From an uncultured Oscillospiraceae bacterium (lineage in GTDB: Bacteria > Bacillota > Clostridia > Oscillospirales > Acutalibacteraceae), in assembly GCA_900543525.1 (NCBI GenBank), contig UQRS01000005.1, forward strand, positions 1 through 41,668: DNA of 41,668 nucleotides, read 5' to 3'. The notes below the pieces were generated by a model. The model did not search any database, was not told where the DNA came from, and saw only the letters and a program-made list of their open reading frames with translations. The position numbers and the translations under genes are program-made. Below, in pieces: positions 15,819 to 23,432 of the stretch. How positions within the stretch are numbered: the stretch's first letter is position 1; the number at the start of each line of letters is the position of its first letter.

Positions 15819-17867
15819 ATGCATATGGCGTCCGACAGCCGCAATCTGCAATATTTAAAGGGCGTGGGCGAAAAGCGCGCCCAGCTTTTCGAAAGGCTGG
15901 GGGTCGCAAGCGTCGACGCCCTTTGCCGTCTGTATCCCCGGCAGTACAAGGATTGGAGCCGTCCGGTCACGGTGGCTGCGGCCGCGGTGGGGGAGGTCTG
16001 CTGTGTAAAGGCGACCGTCGCGGCTCCGGTGCGGGAGCATCGGGTACGCCGCGGCATGGTGCTGTACAAAACGCTGGCTGCCGACGGCAGCGGCGTTCCG
16101 CTTTACATCACCGTATTCAACAACAAATACGCCGCCGCCCGGCTGACAGAGGGGAAAACGCTGCTGTTCTACGGCAAGGTTGACGGCAACCTTCTGCGGC
16201 GGGAGATGGTTTCTCCCGAGATTGAAAATGAAACCTGCGCTGCGATTCATCCGGTTTATCCGGCGACCGAGGGGCTATCCTCCAAAACGATTGAGAGGAT
16301 CATGCCGAGCGCCCTCCGCGCTTTGGATGGGGAGGATCCCCTTCCGAGGGAGATGCGCAACCGCCTCGGGCTGCTGGATTTGAACGAGGCGCTCTGGAGC
16401 ATCCATTTTCCCAAAAACCACAAAACGCTGGAGGCCGCCCGCCGCCGCCTGATTTTTGAGGAGCTGTTTTTGCTGCAAACCGGCTTAAAACAGCTCAAAT
16501 CACGCGACCGGGGGACAACCTCCGCCCGCATTCATACCGACCGGTCGGCGGAATTTGCGGCGCTGCTTCCCTTTACGCTGACCGGCGCGCAGCAGCGCGT
16601 CATCGCGGAGTGTGTGGCAGATATGCGCGCCGACCGTCCCATGAACCGGCTGGTACAGGGAGATGTCGGCTCAGGCAAGACGGCGGTAGCCGCCTCCCTT
16701 GCCATGACGGCCGCGGCAAACGGGCTGCAAACCGCCCTGATGGCTCCGACAGAAATTTTGGCCGAGCAGCACTACCGCTCGCTTTCCACGCTGCTGAAGG
16801 GGAGCGGCTTGCGCATTGCTCTGCTGACCGGCTCGGCCGCAAAGAAGGAGAAGGAGCGGATCAAAGCCCTACTTGCGGCGGGGGAGTTCGATCTTATCGT
16901 GGGCACCCACGCGCTGTTAACCGCGGACGTGCAGTTTTCCGCCCTGGGGCTGGTTGTGACCGACGAGCAGCACCGGTTCGGCGTCGCACAGCGGGCGGCA
17001 CTCGCCGCGAAGGGAGACAATCCGCACCTGCTGGTTATGTCGGCCACTCCGATTCCGCGAACGCTGGCGCTGATTATTTACGGCGACTTGGACATCAGCG
17101 TGATTGACGAGCTGCCGCCCGGCCGCCAGCCGATCGAAACCTACGCCGTGCCGACCGCCTTGCGAGAGAGGGCCTATACCTACGTCCGACGGCATCTGGA
17201 TGAGGGGCGACAGGGTTACGTCGTCTGCCCCCTGATCGAGGAAAATGAGGAGGGGGCGCCCGGCCTCACCTCGGCGGCCGCGTATGTGAAAACGCTGGCC
17301 GACGGCCCCTTCGCTGGCTACCGGCTCGGGCTGCTCCACGGCCGGATGAAGCCGGCCGAGAAGGATGCGGTTATGCGCAGCTTCGCCGCCGGAGAGATTC
17401 AGCTGCTTGTCTCGACCACGGTGATCGAGGTCGGGGTAGATGTTCCCAACGCCGTCATCATGGTAATCGAAAACGCCGAGCGCTTCGGCCTCTCCCAGCT
17501 GCATCAGCTGAGAGGCCGCATCGGCAGAGGAAAATACAAATCCACCTGCATCCTGATCTCCGACGCCAGGGGGGAGGAGGCTGTCCGCCGCCTGAAAATC
17601 ATGAAGGAGACCGGTGACGGCTTCAAAATCGCGGACGCGGATTTAAAGCTTCGCGGACCGGGAGATTTCTTCGGCCGACGGCAGCACGGCCTGCCCGAGC
17701 TGCGGCTGGCCGACCTCGCCACGGATATGGAGGGGCTGCGTGCCGCCGGAAGGGAGGCGGAGACGCTGCTCGCCGCCGACCCGGATTTGTCCCAGCCGCA
17801 GCACGCCGCGCTGCGCCGGGCTGTGGAGGAGATGTTCTCCTCCTCCGACGGGCAGGCGCTGAATTAG
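15819..17867 (+). CDS. recG: ATP-dependent DNA helicase RecG
   Basis: 682 residues from ATG 15819, five bases after AAAGGA; ATG 15825 is an equally readable alternative. The N-terminal wedge/OB region (to about residue 250) is followed by superfamily 2 helicase motifs: Walker A GDVGSGKTA, the variant Walker B DEQHRFG, SATPIPRTLAL, STTVIEVGVDVPNA and QLRGRIGRG. The C-terminal GPGDFFGRRQHGLPEL is typical of RecG. The enzyme remodels stalled replication forks and branched recombination intermediates. All motifs are intact. Confidence 0.97.
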   Translation: MHMASDSRNLQYLKGVGEKRAQLFERLGVASVDALCRLYPRQYKDWSRPVTVAAAAVGEVCCVKATVAAPVREHRVRRGMVLYKTLAADGSGVPLYITVFNNKYAAARLTEGKTLLFYGKVDGNLLRREMVSPEIENETCAAIHPVYPATEGLSSKTIERIMPSALRALDGEDPLPREMRNRLGLLDLNEALWSIHFPKNHKTLEAARRRLIFEELFLLQTGLKQLKSRDRGTTSARIHTDRSAEFAALLPFTLTGAQQRVIAECVADMRADRPMNRLVQGDVGSGKTAVAASLAMTAAANGLQTALMAPTEILAEQHYRSLSTLLKGSGLRIALLTGSAAKKEKERIKALLAAGEFDLIVGTHALLTADVQFSALGLVVTDEQHRFGVAQRAALAAKGDNPHLLVMSATPIPRTLALIIYGDLDISVIDELPPGRQPIETYAVPTALRERAYTYVRRHLDEGRQGYVVCPLIEENEEGAPGLTSAAAYVKTLADGPFAGYRLGLLHGRMKPAEKDAVMRSFAAGEIQLLVSTTVIEVGVDVPNAVIMVIENAERFGLSQLHQLRGRIGRGKYKSTCILISDARGEEAVRRLKIMKETGDGFKIADADLKLRGPGDFFGRRQHGLPELRLADLATDMEGLRAAGREAETLLAADPDLSQPQHAALRRAVEEMFSSSDGQALN

Positions 17868-17960
17868 TGAGAGGCGGCAACGCCTCCCGCCTTCGCAAAA
17901 TTTTAAAAATTTTAAATGAAAGGACGCTTTCCCCTAAAAAGGGAGGCGCGCTGAATTTTT

Positions 17961-19094
17961 ATGTACACGTTGCAAAAAAAGGAAGGAAACGCCCGCCGCG
18001 GCGTTTTTGAAACACCCCACGGAACGGTGCAGACGCCGGCCTTTATGAACGTCGCCACAGCGGCGGCCATCAAGGGCGCCGTGTCGGCCTATGACCTCGC
18101 GAACGAGCTGAAGTGTCAGGTCATGCTCTGCAATACCTATCACCTTCATGTGCGGCCGGGCGACCATATCGTGCGGCAGATGGGCGGCCTCCATCGCTTT
18201 ACCGGATGGTCCGGCCCCATCCTGACCGACAGCGGCGGCTTTCAGGTCTTTTCGCTGGCCTCCCTCCGTCAGATTGAGGAGAAGGGCGTGACCTTCGCCT
18301 CTCACGTTGACGGCCGCCGCATCTTCATGGGGCCGGAGGAAAGCATGCAGATTCAGTCCAACCTGGGCTCGACCATCGCTATGGCCTTTGACGAGTGCGT
18401 GGAAAACCCGGCCGAGTATGACTACGCCGCCGCCTCCTGCAAACGGACAACCCGCTGGCTGAAGCGCTGCAAGGCGGAGATGGAGCGCCTTCGTTCGCTT
18501 GAGGGGACGATCAACCCACAGCAGATGCTCTTCGGCATCAATCAGGGCTGTACATACGGCGATCTCCGAGTGGAGCATATGAAGGCGATTGCCGAGCTGG
18601 ATCTGCCGGGCTACGCCATCGGCGGCCTCGCGGTAGGGGAGCCGGCCGAGGTAATGTATCATATCATCGAGGAGGTAGAGGCCTTCATGCCGGCTGACCG
18701 GCCGCGCTATCTGATGGGGGTCGGCACGCCGGCCAATATCCTCGAGGCGGTCGAGCGCGGCATCGACCTCTTCGACTGCGTTATGCCCAGCCGGAACGCC
18801 CGGCACGGCCATCTCTTCACGCACGAGGGGGTTATCAACCTCAATAACCGGAAATACGAAACCGACGACCGGCCGATCGACCCTGTCTGCGGCTGCCCGG
18901 TCTGCCGGCAGCACTCCCGCGCGTACATCCGCCATCTTTTCAAAAGCGGAGAAATGCTGGCGCATCGACTCTGCGTTTCGCACAACCTGTATTTCTACAA
19001 CACGCTGATGGAGGATATTCGCACCGCCCTCGACGAAGGGCGTTTTGCCGCCTTCAAGGCGGAGGCGCTGCCCCGCCTCGACCGACGGATATAA
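17961..19094 (+). CDS. tgt: Queuine tRNA-ribosyltransferase (Tgt)
   Basis: 377 residues, the normal length. The active-site aspartate D90 lies in LTDSGGFQ, a second conserved Asp lies in GIDLFDCVMPSRNARHG, and zinc ligands are in CGCPVCRQHSRAYIRHLF. Bacterial Tgt exchanges guanine-34 of GUN-anticodon tRNAs for preQ1 in queuosine synthesis. GGGAGG (17941-17946) is rather far (14 bases) from the ATG. The partner gene queA is not adjacent here but lies at 36903-37925 on the other strand. yajC follows, as in many bacteria. Confidence 0.97.
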   Translation: MYTLQKKEGNARRGVFETPHGTVQTPAFMNVATAAAIKGAVSAYDLANELKCQVMLCNTYHLHVRPGDHIVRQMGGLHRFTGWSGPILTDSGGFQVFSLASLRQIEEKGVTFASHVDGRRIFMGPEESMQIQSNLGSTIAMAFDECVENPAEYDYAAASCKRTTRWLKRCKAEMERLRSLEGTINPQQMLFGINQGCTYGDLRVEHMKAIAELDLPGYAIGGLAVGEPAEVMYHIIEEVEAFMPADRPRYLMGVGTPANILEAVERGIDLFDCVMPSRNARHGHLFTHEGVINLNNRKYETDDRPIDPVCGCPVCRQHSRAYIRHLFKSGEMLAHRLCVSHNLYFYNTLMEDIRTALDEGRFAAFKAEALPRLDRRI

Positions 19095-19131
19095 AACCGG
19101 CGGCATTCACGGTTTGTTTAAAAAGATTTGC

Positions 19132-19160
19132 TTGCAATTGGGGCGGACAGCCTTTATAAT
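19132..19160 (+). promoter_or_regulatory. Strong promoter of yajC
   Basis: TTGCAA (19132-19137), a 17-base spacer and a perfect TATAAT (19155-19160). Transcription would start near 19167, 24 bases ahead of the yajC ATG. Confidence 0.85.
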
Positions 19161-19190
19161 GGATTGGTAAATATATGGAGGTGTAAAAAG

Positions 19191-19589
19191 ATGAATTTTA
19201 ATCTTTTGGAAAAAACAACGGCAGCCGCAGCCGGCGGCAGCACACAATGGCTGGTCATGATCGGCTATATCGCGATCATCGGTCTGGCGCTGTATTTTCT
19301 GATGATTCGGCCGCAGAAGAAAAAGCAGAAGGCCGAAGAAAACATGCGCAACAACGTGCAGATCGGGGATGAAATCATCACGATCGGCGGTTTTTACGGC
19401 CGCGTTATCTCGATCAAAGAGGACGCGCTGACCATTGAGTCTCCTGTGGATCATTCCAAGCAGAACATCGCCAAATGGGCGGTGCAGACCAACCTGACGG
19501 TGCATGAGGAACCGGCCGCGGACAAAAAGGCGGTCAAGGCCAAATCCGACAAGGCCGACAAGGCAAAGAAAGAGGACAAGGCCAACTAA
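19191..19589 (+). CDS. yajC: Preprotein translocase accessory subunit YajC
   Basis: 132 residues from ATG 19191 behind GGAGGTG (19176-19182). One membrane segment (about residues 19-38) ends in the family signature MIRPQKKKQKA, followed by the small beta domain VQIGDEIITIGGFYGRV. The C-terminal tail is a Lys/Ala/Asp-rich low-complexity stretch. YajC associates with SecDF at the SecYEG translocon; secDF is not in this window. Linkage to tgt is conserved across bacteria. Confidence 0.95.
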   Translation: MNFNLLEKTTAAAAGGSTQWLVMIGYIAIIGLALYFLMIRPQKKKQKAEENMRNNVQIGDEIITIGGFYGRVISIKEDALTIESPVDHSKQNIAKWAVQTNLTVHEEPAADKKAVKAKSDKADKAKKEDKAN

Positions 19590-19721
19590 GAAGGGGAGGG
19601 GTCTCTTTTCCTTCCCGAAACATTCGGAATAATCGCTCTCTTTTCGGCATACAGATTGTATTGAACCAGAAAGGCAATGGGACAATATCCACTGTATCAA
19701 CCGGTAAAGGGAGCGATTGCT

Positions 19722-20132
19722 TTGTATAATAAGACGAACACGGCCTCCGTCGATCAGAACGATTACTACCGCCCCGTGCTTTACGGCCTGATCTGCGGGG
19801 TGGTGGCCACGGTATTCATGCTTTTTATTCTGGCCTTCATCATGACGCTGCGGGATATGCCGGCCTCTCTTGTGGCGGCATTTTCTTCGCTGGCCGTAGG
19901 GTTCGGCGGCCTTTGCGCAGGCTTTTTTGCCGCGCGTAAGGCGGGGCGGAAGGGGCTTCTCTTCGGCGCGGCAACCGGCGTTTTTCTTTATATCATCGTG
20001 CTGTGCTCCTCGCTCATTGTGAACTCCGGCGCCTTTTCGGTCATGAGTATCATCAAGCTGGCCATCACCGTCCTTTCAGCCTCCATCGGCGGAATTTTGG
20101 GCGTGAATGTGAAAAAACGAAGAAAATATTGA
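19722..20132 (+). CDS. TIGR04086 family membrane protein
   Basis: 136 residues if started at TTG 19722, eight bases after AAAGGGAG (19707-19713). The in-frame ATG at 19677 has AAAGG only two bases away, so it is less likely. Four membrane segments are visible (near LYGLICGVVATVFMLFILAF, LAVGFGGLCAGFFAARKAG, GVFLYIIVLCSSLIV and IIKLAITVLSASIGGILG), with a basic C-terminal tail. The length, topology and position between yajC and the SCIFF gene match the TIGR04086 family; I know no established function. Its stop codon overlaps the -35 box of the scfA promoter. Confidence 0.8.
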   Translation: MYNKTNTASVDQNDYYRPVLYGLICGVVATVFMLFILAFIMTLRDMPASLVAAFSSLAVGFGGLCAGFFAARKAGRKGLLFGAATGVFLYIIVLCSSLIVNSGAFSVMSIIKLAITVLSASIGGILGVNVKKRRKY

Positions 20133-20157
20133 AATATGGCGCAAGCTGTGCTATAAT
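20129..20157 (+). promoter_or_regulatory. Near-consensus extended -10 promoter of scfA
   Basis: TTGAAA (20129-20134), a 17-base spacer and TATAAT (20152-20157) preceded by TG at 20149-20150. The leader of about 70 bases contains two short palindromes (TTTTTGCAAAAA at 20187-20198 and TTGCCGGCAA at 20201-20210). The promoter should make the precursor gene strongly expressed. Confidence 0.85.
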
Positions 20158-20235
20158 GCAAATTAAGAAATATTTTCATTTGCCGATTTTTGCAAAAACC
20201 TTGCCGGCAATGTAAAAAAGGAGTTATTGAATATC

Positions 20236-20373
20236 ATGAAACACGTCCAGACTTTGAACAAGGCTAACCTGAAAAAATCCGCTTCCAAGGGCGGCTGCGG
20301 CGAGTGCCAGGCCTCCTGCCAGTCGGCTTGCAAGACCTCCTGCACGGTTGCAAACCAGAAGTGCGAGAAGTAA
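20236..20373 (+). CDS. scfA: Six-cysteine ranthipeptide precursor SCIFF
   Basis: A 45-residue peptide starting MKHVQTLNKANLKKSA, with six cysteines at 21, 24, 28, 32, 36 and 43: the six Cys in forty-five residues that give the family its name. Residues 1-20 form the leader. The C-terminal part is the core in which a radical SAM enzyme links cysteine sulfurs to partner residues through thioether bonds (known for the family). GGAG (20220-20223) lies 12 bases before the ATG. The maturase gene follows after a hairpin terminator. The final product's biological role is not settled in general; links to quorum-type signalling have been proposed in Clostridia. Assignment is very strong. Confidence 0.97.
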   Translation: MKHVQTLNKANLKKSASKGGCGECQASCQSACKTSCTVANQKCEK

Positions 20374-20413
20374 GTCTTCCTTTGCCGCTTTGCTGACAAC
20401 TGGATGAACCACC

Positions 20414-20454
20414 GTTAAGGGACAGGAATTTTCTGTCCCTTAACTTGTATTTTT
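20414..20454 (+). terminator. Terminator/attenuator between scfA and scfB
   Basis: GTTAAGGGACAG (20414-20425) pairs perfectly with CTGTCCCTTAAC (20433-20444) around a 7-base loop, followed by a T-rich tract. A 12-bp stem here should end most scfA transcripts, so read-through supplies a smaller amount of maturase mRNA. No separate scfB promoter is evident. Confidence 0.88.
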
Positions 20455-20467
20455 AGGAGAATTTTAT

Positions 20468-21850
20468 ATGATACACAAATATGCCATGGGCGGATACCGC
20501 ATCTGCCTGGATACCCACAGCGGCGCTGTGCATTTGCTGGACGCGCTTTCCTACGACCTCCTGGACTTCACGGGGGAGGAGATGACGGCCGCATGTCCCG
20601 AGGACGCTTACGCCGTGCTGAAGGATTACACCAAAGCGGAGATTGACGAGTGCTATGCCGAGCTTTTTGCTCTGCATGAAGGTGGCGTGCTGCACAGCCC
20701 CGATACCTACGAGCCGCTGGCCGCGCACATGGGGGCCGCCCCGGTGAAGTCGATGTGCCTCAACATCGCGCACGACTGCAACCTGCGGTGCGAATACTGC
20801 TTCGCGGCCAAGGGCGATTTTGGCCAGGGGCGCAAGCTGATGAGCTTCGACACGGCAAAAAAGGCCATCGACTTCCTGATTGAGAAGTCCGCCGGCCGCC
20901 GGAATCTGGAGCTGGATTTCTTCGGTGGAGAGCCGCTGATGAACTTTGACACGGTTAAAAAGACGGTGGAGTATGCCCGTTCGATTGAAAAGGAGCATGG
21001 GAAGAACTTCCGTTTTACCATCACGACCAACGGCCTTTTGCTGGATGACGAGAAAATTGATTTCATCAATCGGGAGATGTCCAACGTCGTCCTCTCGATC
21101 GACGGCCGGAAGGAGATTAACGACGCGCTCCGCCTCACCCCGAACGGCAAGGGGAGCTATGACACCATTCTGCCGAAATACAAGAAGCTGGTGCAGCGGC
21201 GCGGGGATAAGGAGTATTATGTCCGCGGGACCTTCACCCGCCTCAACCCCGATTTCACCGAGGATATTCTGAGCCTGTATCACGAGGGCTTTGATCAGAT
21301 CTCGGTTGAGCCGGTCGTTTCGGACAAGCAGCTCGACTTCTCTTTGCAGGAGGAGGATCTGCCCCGCCTGTTTGAAGAGTATGACCGGCTGGCCGACACC
21401 ATCATCCAACTGAAAAAAAGCGGCAAGCACATCAATTTCTTCCATTTTATGCTTGACCTGGACGGCGGTCCGTGCGCCATCAAGCGGCTGCGAGGCTGCA
21501 GCTGCGGGAACGAGTATGTCGCCGTCACGCCGGAGGGGGATATCTATCCCTGTCATCAGTTTGTCGGCATGAAGGAGTACGTCATGGGCAACCTGAACGA
21601 CGGCACCTTCGACCGGAAGATGCAGACAAGCTTTGCCAAGATCAATATTTACACCAAGCCGCAGTGCCGCGGCTGCTGGGCAAAATTTTTCTGCAGCGGC
21701 GGCTGCAACGCCAACAACGTGCAGTATGAGGGGGATGTCAACCGGCCGCACAGCCTCTCCTGCGAGCTGGAGAAAAAGCGCCTCGAGTGTGCGATCATGA
21801 TCAAAGCGGCGCTGGCCGGTGCGCAAGATGAAGAAACGGCTGGGGCATAA
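20468..21850 (+). CDS. scfB: SCIFF thioether-forming radical SAM/SPASM maturase
   Basis: 460 residues. An N-terminal precursor-recognition region (about 1-85) precedes the radical SAM cluster C104-x3-C108-x2-C111 in HDCNLRCEYCF and the GGEPLMNF motif. The C-terminal SPASM-type region supplies many cysteines, at 336, 344, 346, 362, 400, 403, 409, 413 and 432, enough for two further iron-sulfur clusters. The enzyme uses S-adenosylmethionine to form thioether links in the SCIFF peptide. AGGAG (20455-20459) precedes ATG 20468. Length and context match the TIGR03974 maturases. Confidence 0.97.
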   Translation: MIHKYAMGGYRICLDTHSGAVHLLDALSYDLLDFTGEEMTAACPEDAYAVLKDYTKAEIDECYAELFALHEGGVLHSPDTYEPLAAHMGAAPVKSMCLNIAHDCNLRCEYCFAAKGDFGQGRKLMSFDTAKKAIDFLIEKSAGRRNLELDFFGGEPLMNFDTVKKTVEYARSIEKEHGKNFRFTITTNGLLLDDEKIDFINREMSNVVLSIDGRKEINDALRLTPNGKGSYDTILPKYKKLVQRRGDKEYYVRGTFTRLNPDFTEDILSLYHEGFDQISVEPVVSDKQLDFSLQEEDLPRLFEEYDRLADTIIQLKKSGKHINFFHFMLDLDGGPCAIKRLRGCSCGNEYVAVTPEGDIYPCHQFVGMKEYVMGNLNDGTFDRKMQTSFAKINIYTKPQCRGCWAKFFCSGGCNANNVQYEGDVNRPHSLSCELEKKRLECAIMIKAALAGAQDEETAGA

Positions 21851-21935
21851 GGCTGACCGGCGGCGAGGATTGACTTTCTCTCCGGCTTAAAGCCCGAACC
21901 GTCCGAAACCAAAAAAGGAAGGGAAGGATTGCAAT

Positions 21936-22484
21936 ATGAACAAAATCAGCGTGTGGCGATTTTCCGGAAAGCTCTTTTTCCGGATTCTCATTGGCAGTCT
22001 GATCAGCCTGATGCTTTCGCTTTCGGTTATGGTTGTGTTCAACAATCCGGGCGGAAGGGCGATTTGCCAGCTGCTCAATTTCAGTGCAGCCTTCTCGCTC
22101 GTTTACCTCGCGGCCTGGCCGGTGGGATTTACCGACCGGAACCGGGTAAAATACGGCTATTCCAAAGAGGATTTTGCAAAAGGGGCAAAGGCCGGCGCGC
22201 TGGCCACCCTGCCTTTTATGATTCCCTCCGTGCTGCTTGCTCTGGCCAAGGCCGGCATTCTCCCTGGCGGGTTTCTGTATATTTTCCGGCTGCTGACGCC
22301 GGTCTTTTTCCCGCTGTACTACTCAGTTTTTCCGGCCAGCCAGCTGATTTCGGAGATTGGGATTGCAAGCATCGCCGTCTCCTTCCTGCTGCCGCTGGTG
22401 TTCGTGGCAATCGCCGGGGCGGGATATTTCCTCGGCTATCATGATACGCAGCTGAGCGCCCTCTTTCGCAAAAATAAAAAATAG
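21936..22484 (+). CDS. Unrecognised multi-pass membrane protein (182 aa)
   Basis: 182 residues with GGAAGGGAAGG ahead of ATG 21936. Four or five membrane segments are visible: about residues 12-35, 45-62, 85-105, 108-130 and 140-168. The short cytoplasmic tail is basic (LFRKNKK). A soluble loop with RVKYGYSKEDFAKGAKAGAL separates segments two and three. I do not recognise a family. It starts 85 bases after scfB on the same strand, so co-transcription is possible, and a role in export or immunity for the peptide is conceivable but has no direct support. Confidence 0.75.
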   Translation: MNKISVWRFSGKLFFRILIGSLISLMLSLSVMVVFNNPGGRAICQLLNFSAAFSLVYLAAWPVGFTDRNRVKYGYSKEDFAKGAKAGALATLPFMIPSVLLALAKAGILPGGFLYIFRLLTPVFFPLYYSVFPASQLISEIGIASIAVSFLLPLVFVAIAGAGYFLGYHDTQLSALFRKNKK

Positions 22485-22553
22485 GCGCAAAAGCCGGCCT
22501 GCCGCAGGATGAATAAACGGCCGCAAGCCCCGGCAGTGCAGCAAAATACATAA

Positions 22554-22582
22554 CATAACCGCGCCCTCCTTCCGCATATCCT
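22554..22582 (+). promoter_or_regulatory. Possible sporulation (sigma-E-like) promoter of cwlD
   Basis: CATAACC (22554-22560) and CATATCCT (22575-22582) are separated by 14 bases, resembling mother-cell sigma-E elements. A start near 22589 would give a very short leader with GGGAG at the 5' end. Both boxes depart from consensus, so this is tentative. Confidence 0.3.
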
Positions 22583-22603
22583 ATCGGTAGGGAGTGGTGC
22601 TGC

Positions 22604-23326
22604 ATGACTTGCATGACAATACGCCTTCCGGCAAGGCTGATTTTATCCATCCTCTGCGCCGCGCTGGCCGTTTTTGCGGCGGCCTCGGTCACCCTCTATG
22701 TCGGGAGGCGTGTAACCGCCTCCATGCAGATGGGAGGCGCCGCGCCGGTCGTCGTCATCGACGCGGGGCACGGCGGCTTTGACGGAGGGGCTGTAGCCGC
22801 CGACGGGACCGAGGAAAAAGGGCTGAATCTGCAAATCGCACTGCGGCTGCGGGATTCCATGACTCTGCTCGGCGTCAACACCGTCATGGTGCGGGAGGAT
22901 GACCGCTCGGTGGAAACCTCCGGCAGCACGGTGCGCCAGCGCAAGGTTTCGGATATGCACAACCGGCTGGCGCTGATGAAAAAATACCCCTCCTCCAGCT
23001 TTATCAGCATCCATCTCAACAAATTTTCGGAAAGCAGCTCCCACGGGGCGCAGGTGTTCTACGCCGCGGCCGATGGATCGCAGCCGCTTGCCGAAAGCAT
23101 ACAAAGCTCGATCATTTCGGCCGTGCAGCCGGAAAACAGCCGGGGGATCAAGCCGGGCACAAAGGATACCTTTTTGCTCTATCACGCTCCGGTTCCGGCC
23201 GTGATTGTGGAGTGCGGCTTCTTAAGCAATCCGGCCGACCTCGCCAACCTGAAAGATGAAAACTATCAGGCCAAACTCGCCTTCGCCATCGCCTGCGGCT
23301 ATCTGACGGCGCAGGCGGCGAAATAA
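22604..23326 (+). CDS. cwlD: N-acetylmuramoyl-L-alanine amidase, CwlD-like
   Basis: 240 residues. An N-terminal membrane anchor (about 12-33) is followed by a single amidase_3 domain. Zinc ligands H56 (in DAGHGG), E71 and H137 (in SIHLN) and catalytic E203 (in VECGFLSNP) are all present. The layout of one anchor plus one catalytic domain, with no cell wall repeats, matches CwlD, which in spore-formers helps make muramic delta-lactam in the spore cortex. A vegetative amidase is the alternative. ATG 22604 is preceded by GGGAG at 22590-22594. Confidence 0.88.
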   Translation: MTCMTIRLPARLILSILCAALAVFAAASVTLYVGRRVTASMQMGGAAPVVVIDAGHGGFDGGAVAADGTEEKGLNLQIALRLRDSMTLLGVNTVMVREDDRSVETSGSTVRQRKVSDMHNRLALMKKYPSSSFISIHLNKFSESSSHGAQVFYAAADGSQPLAESIQSSIISAVQPENSRGIKPGTKDTFLLYHAPVPAVIVECGFLSNPADLANLKDENYQAKLAFAIACGYLTAQAAK

Positions 23327-23328
23327 GC

Positions 23329-23368
23329 GCGGTTTGCCTTTCTAAAAAGAAAAGGGCAAACCGCTTTT
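23329..23368 (+). terminator. Terminator after cwlD
   Basis: GCGGTTTGCC (23329-23338) pairs with GGCAAACCGC (23355-23364), with further T-A pairing inside, followed by TTTT. It separates cwlD from radA. Confidence 0.85.
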
Positions 23369-23432
23369 CCGGGGGGAGGCGGGAGGCTTGAAGTCTCCCA
23401 TTCGTATTAAAAAAGAAAGGAACGGGCAAAGA

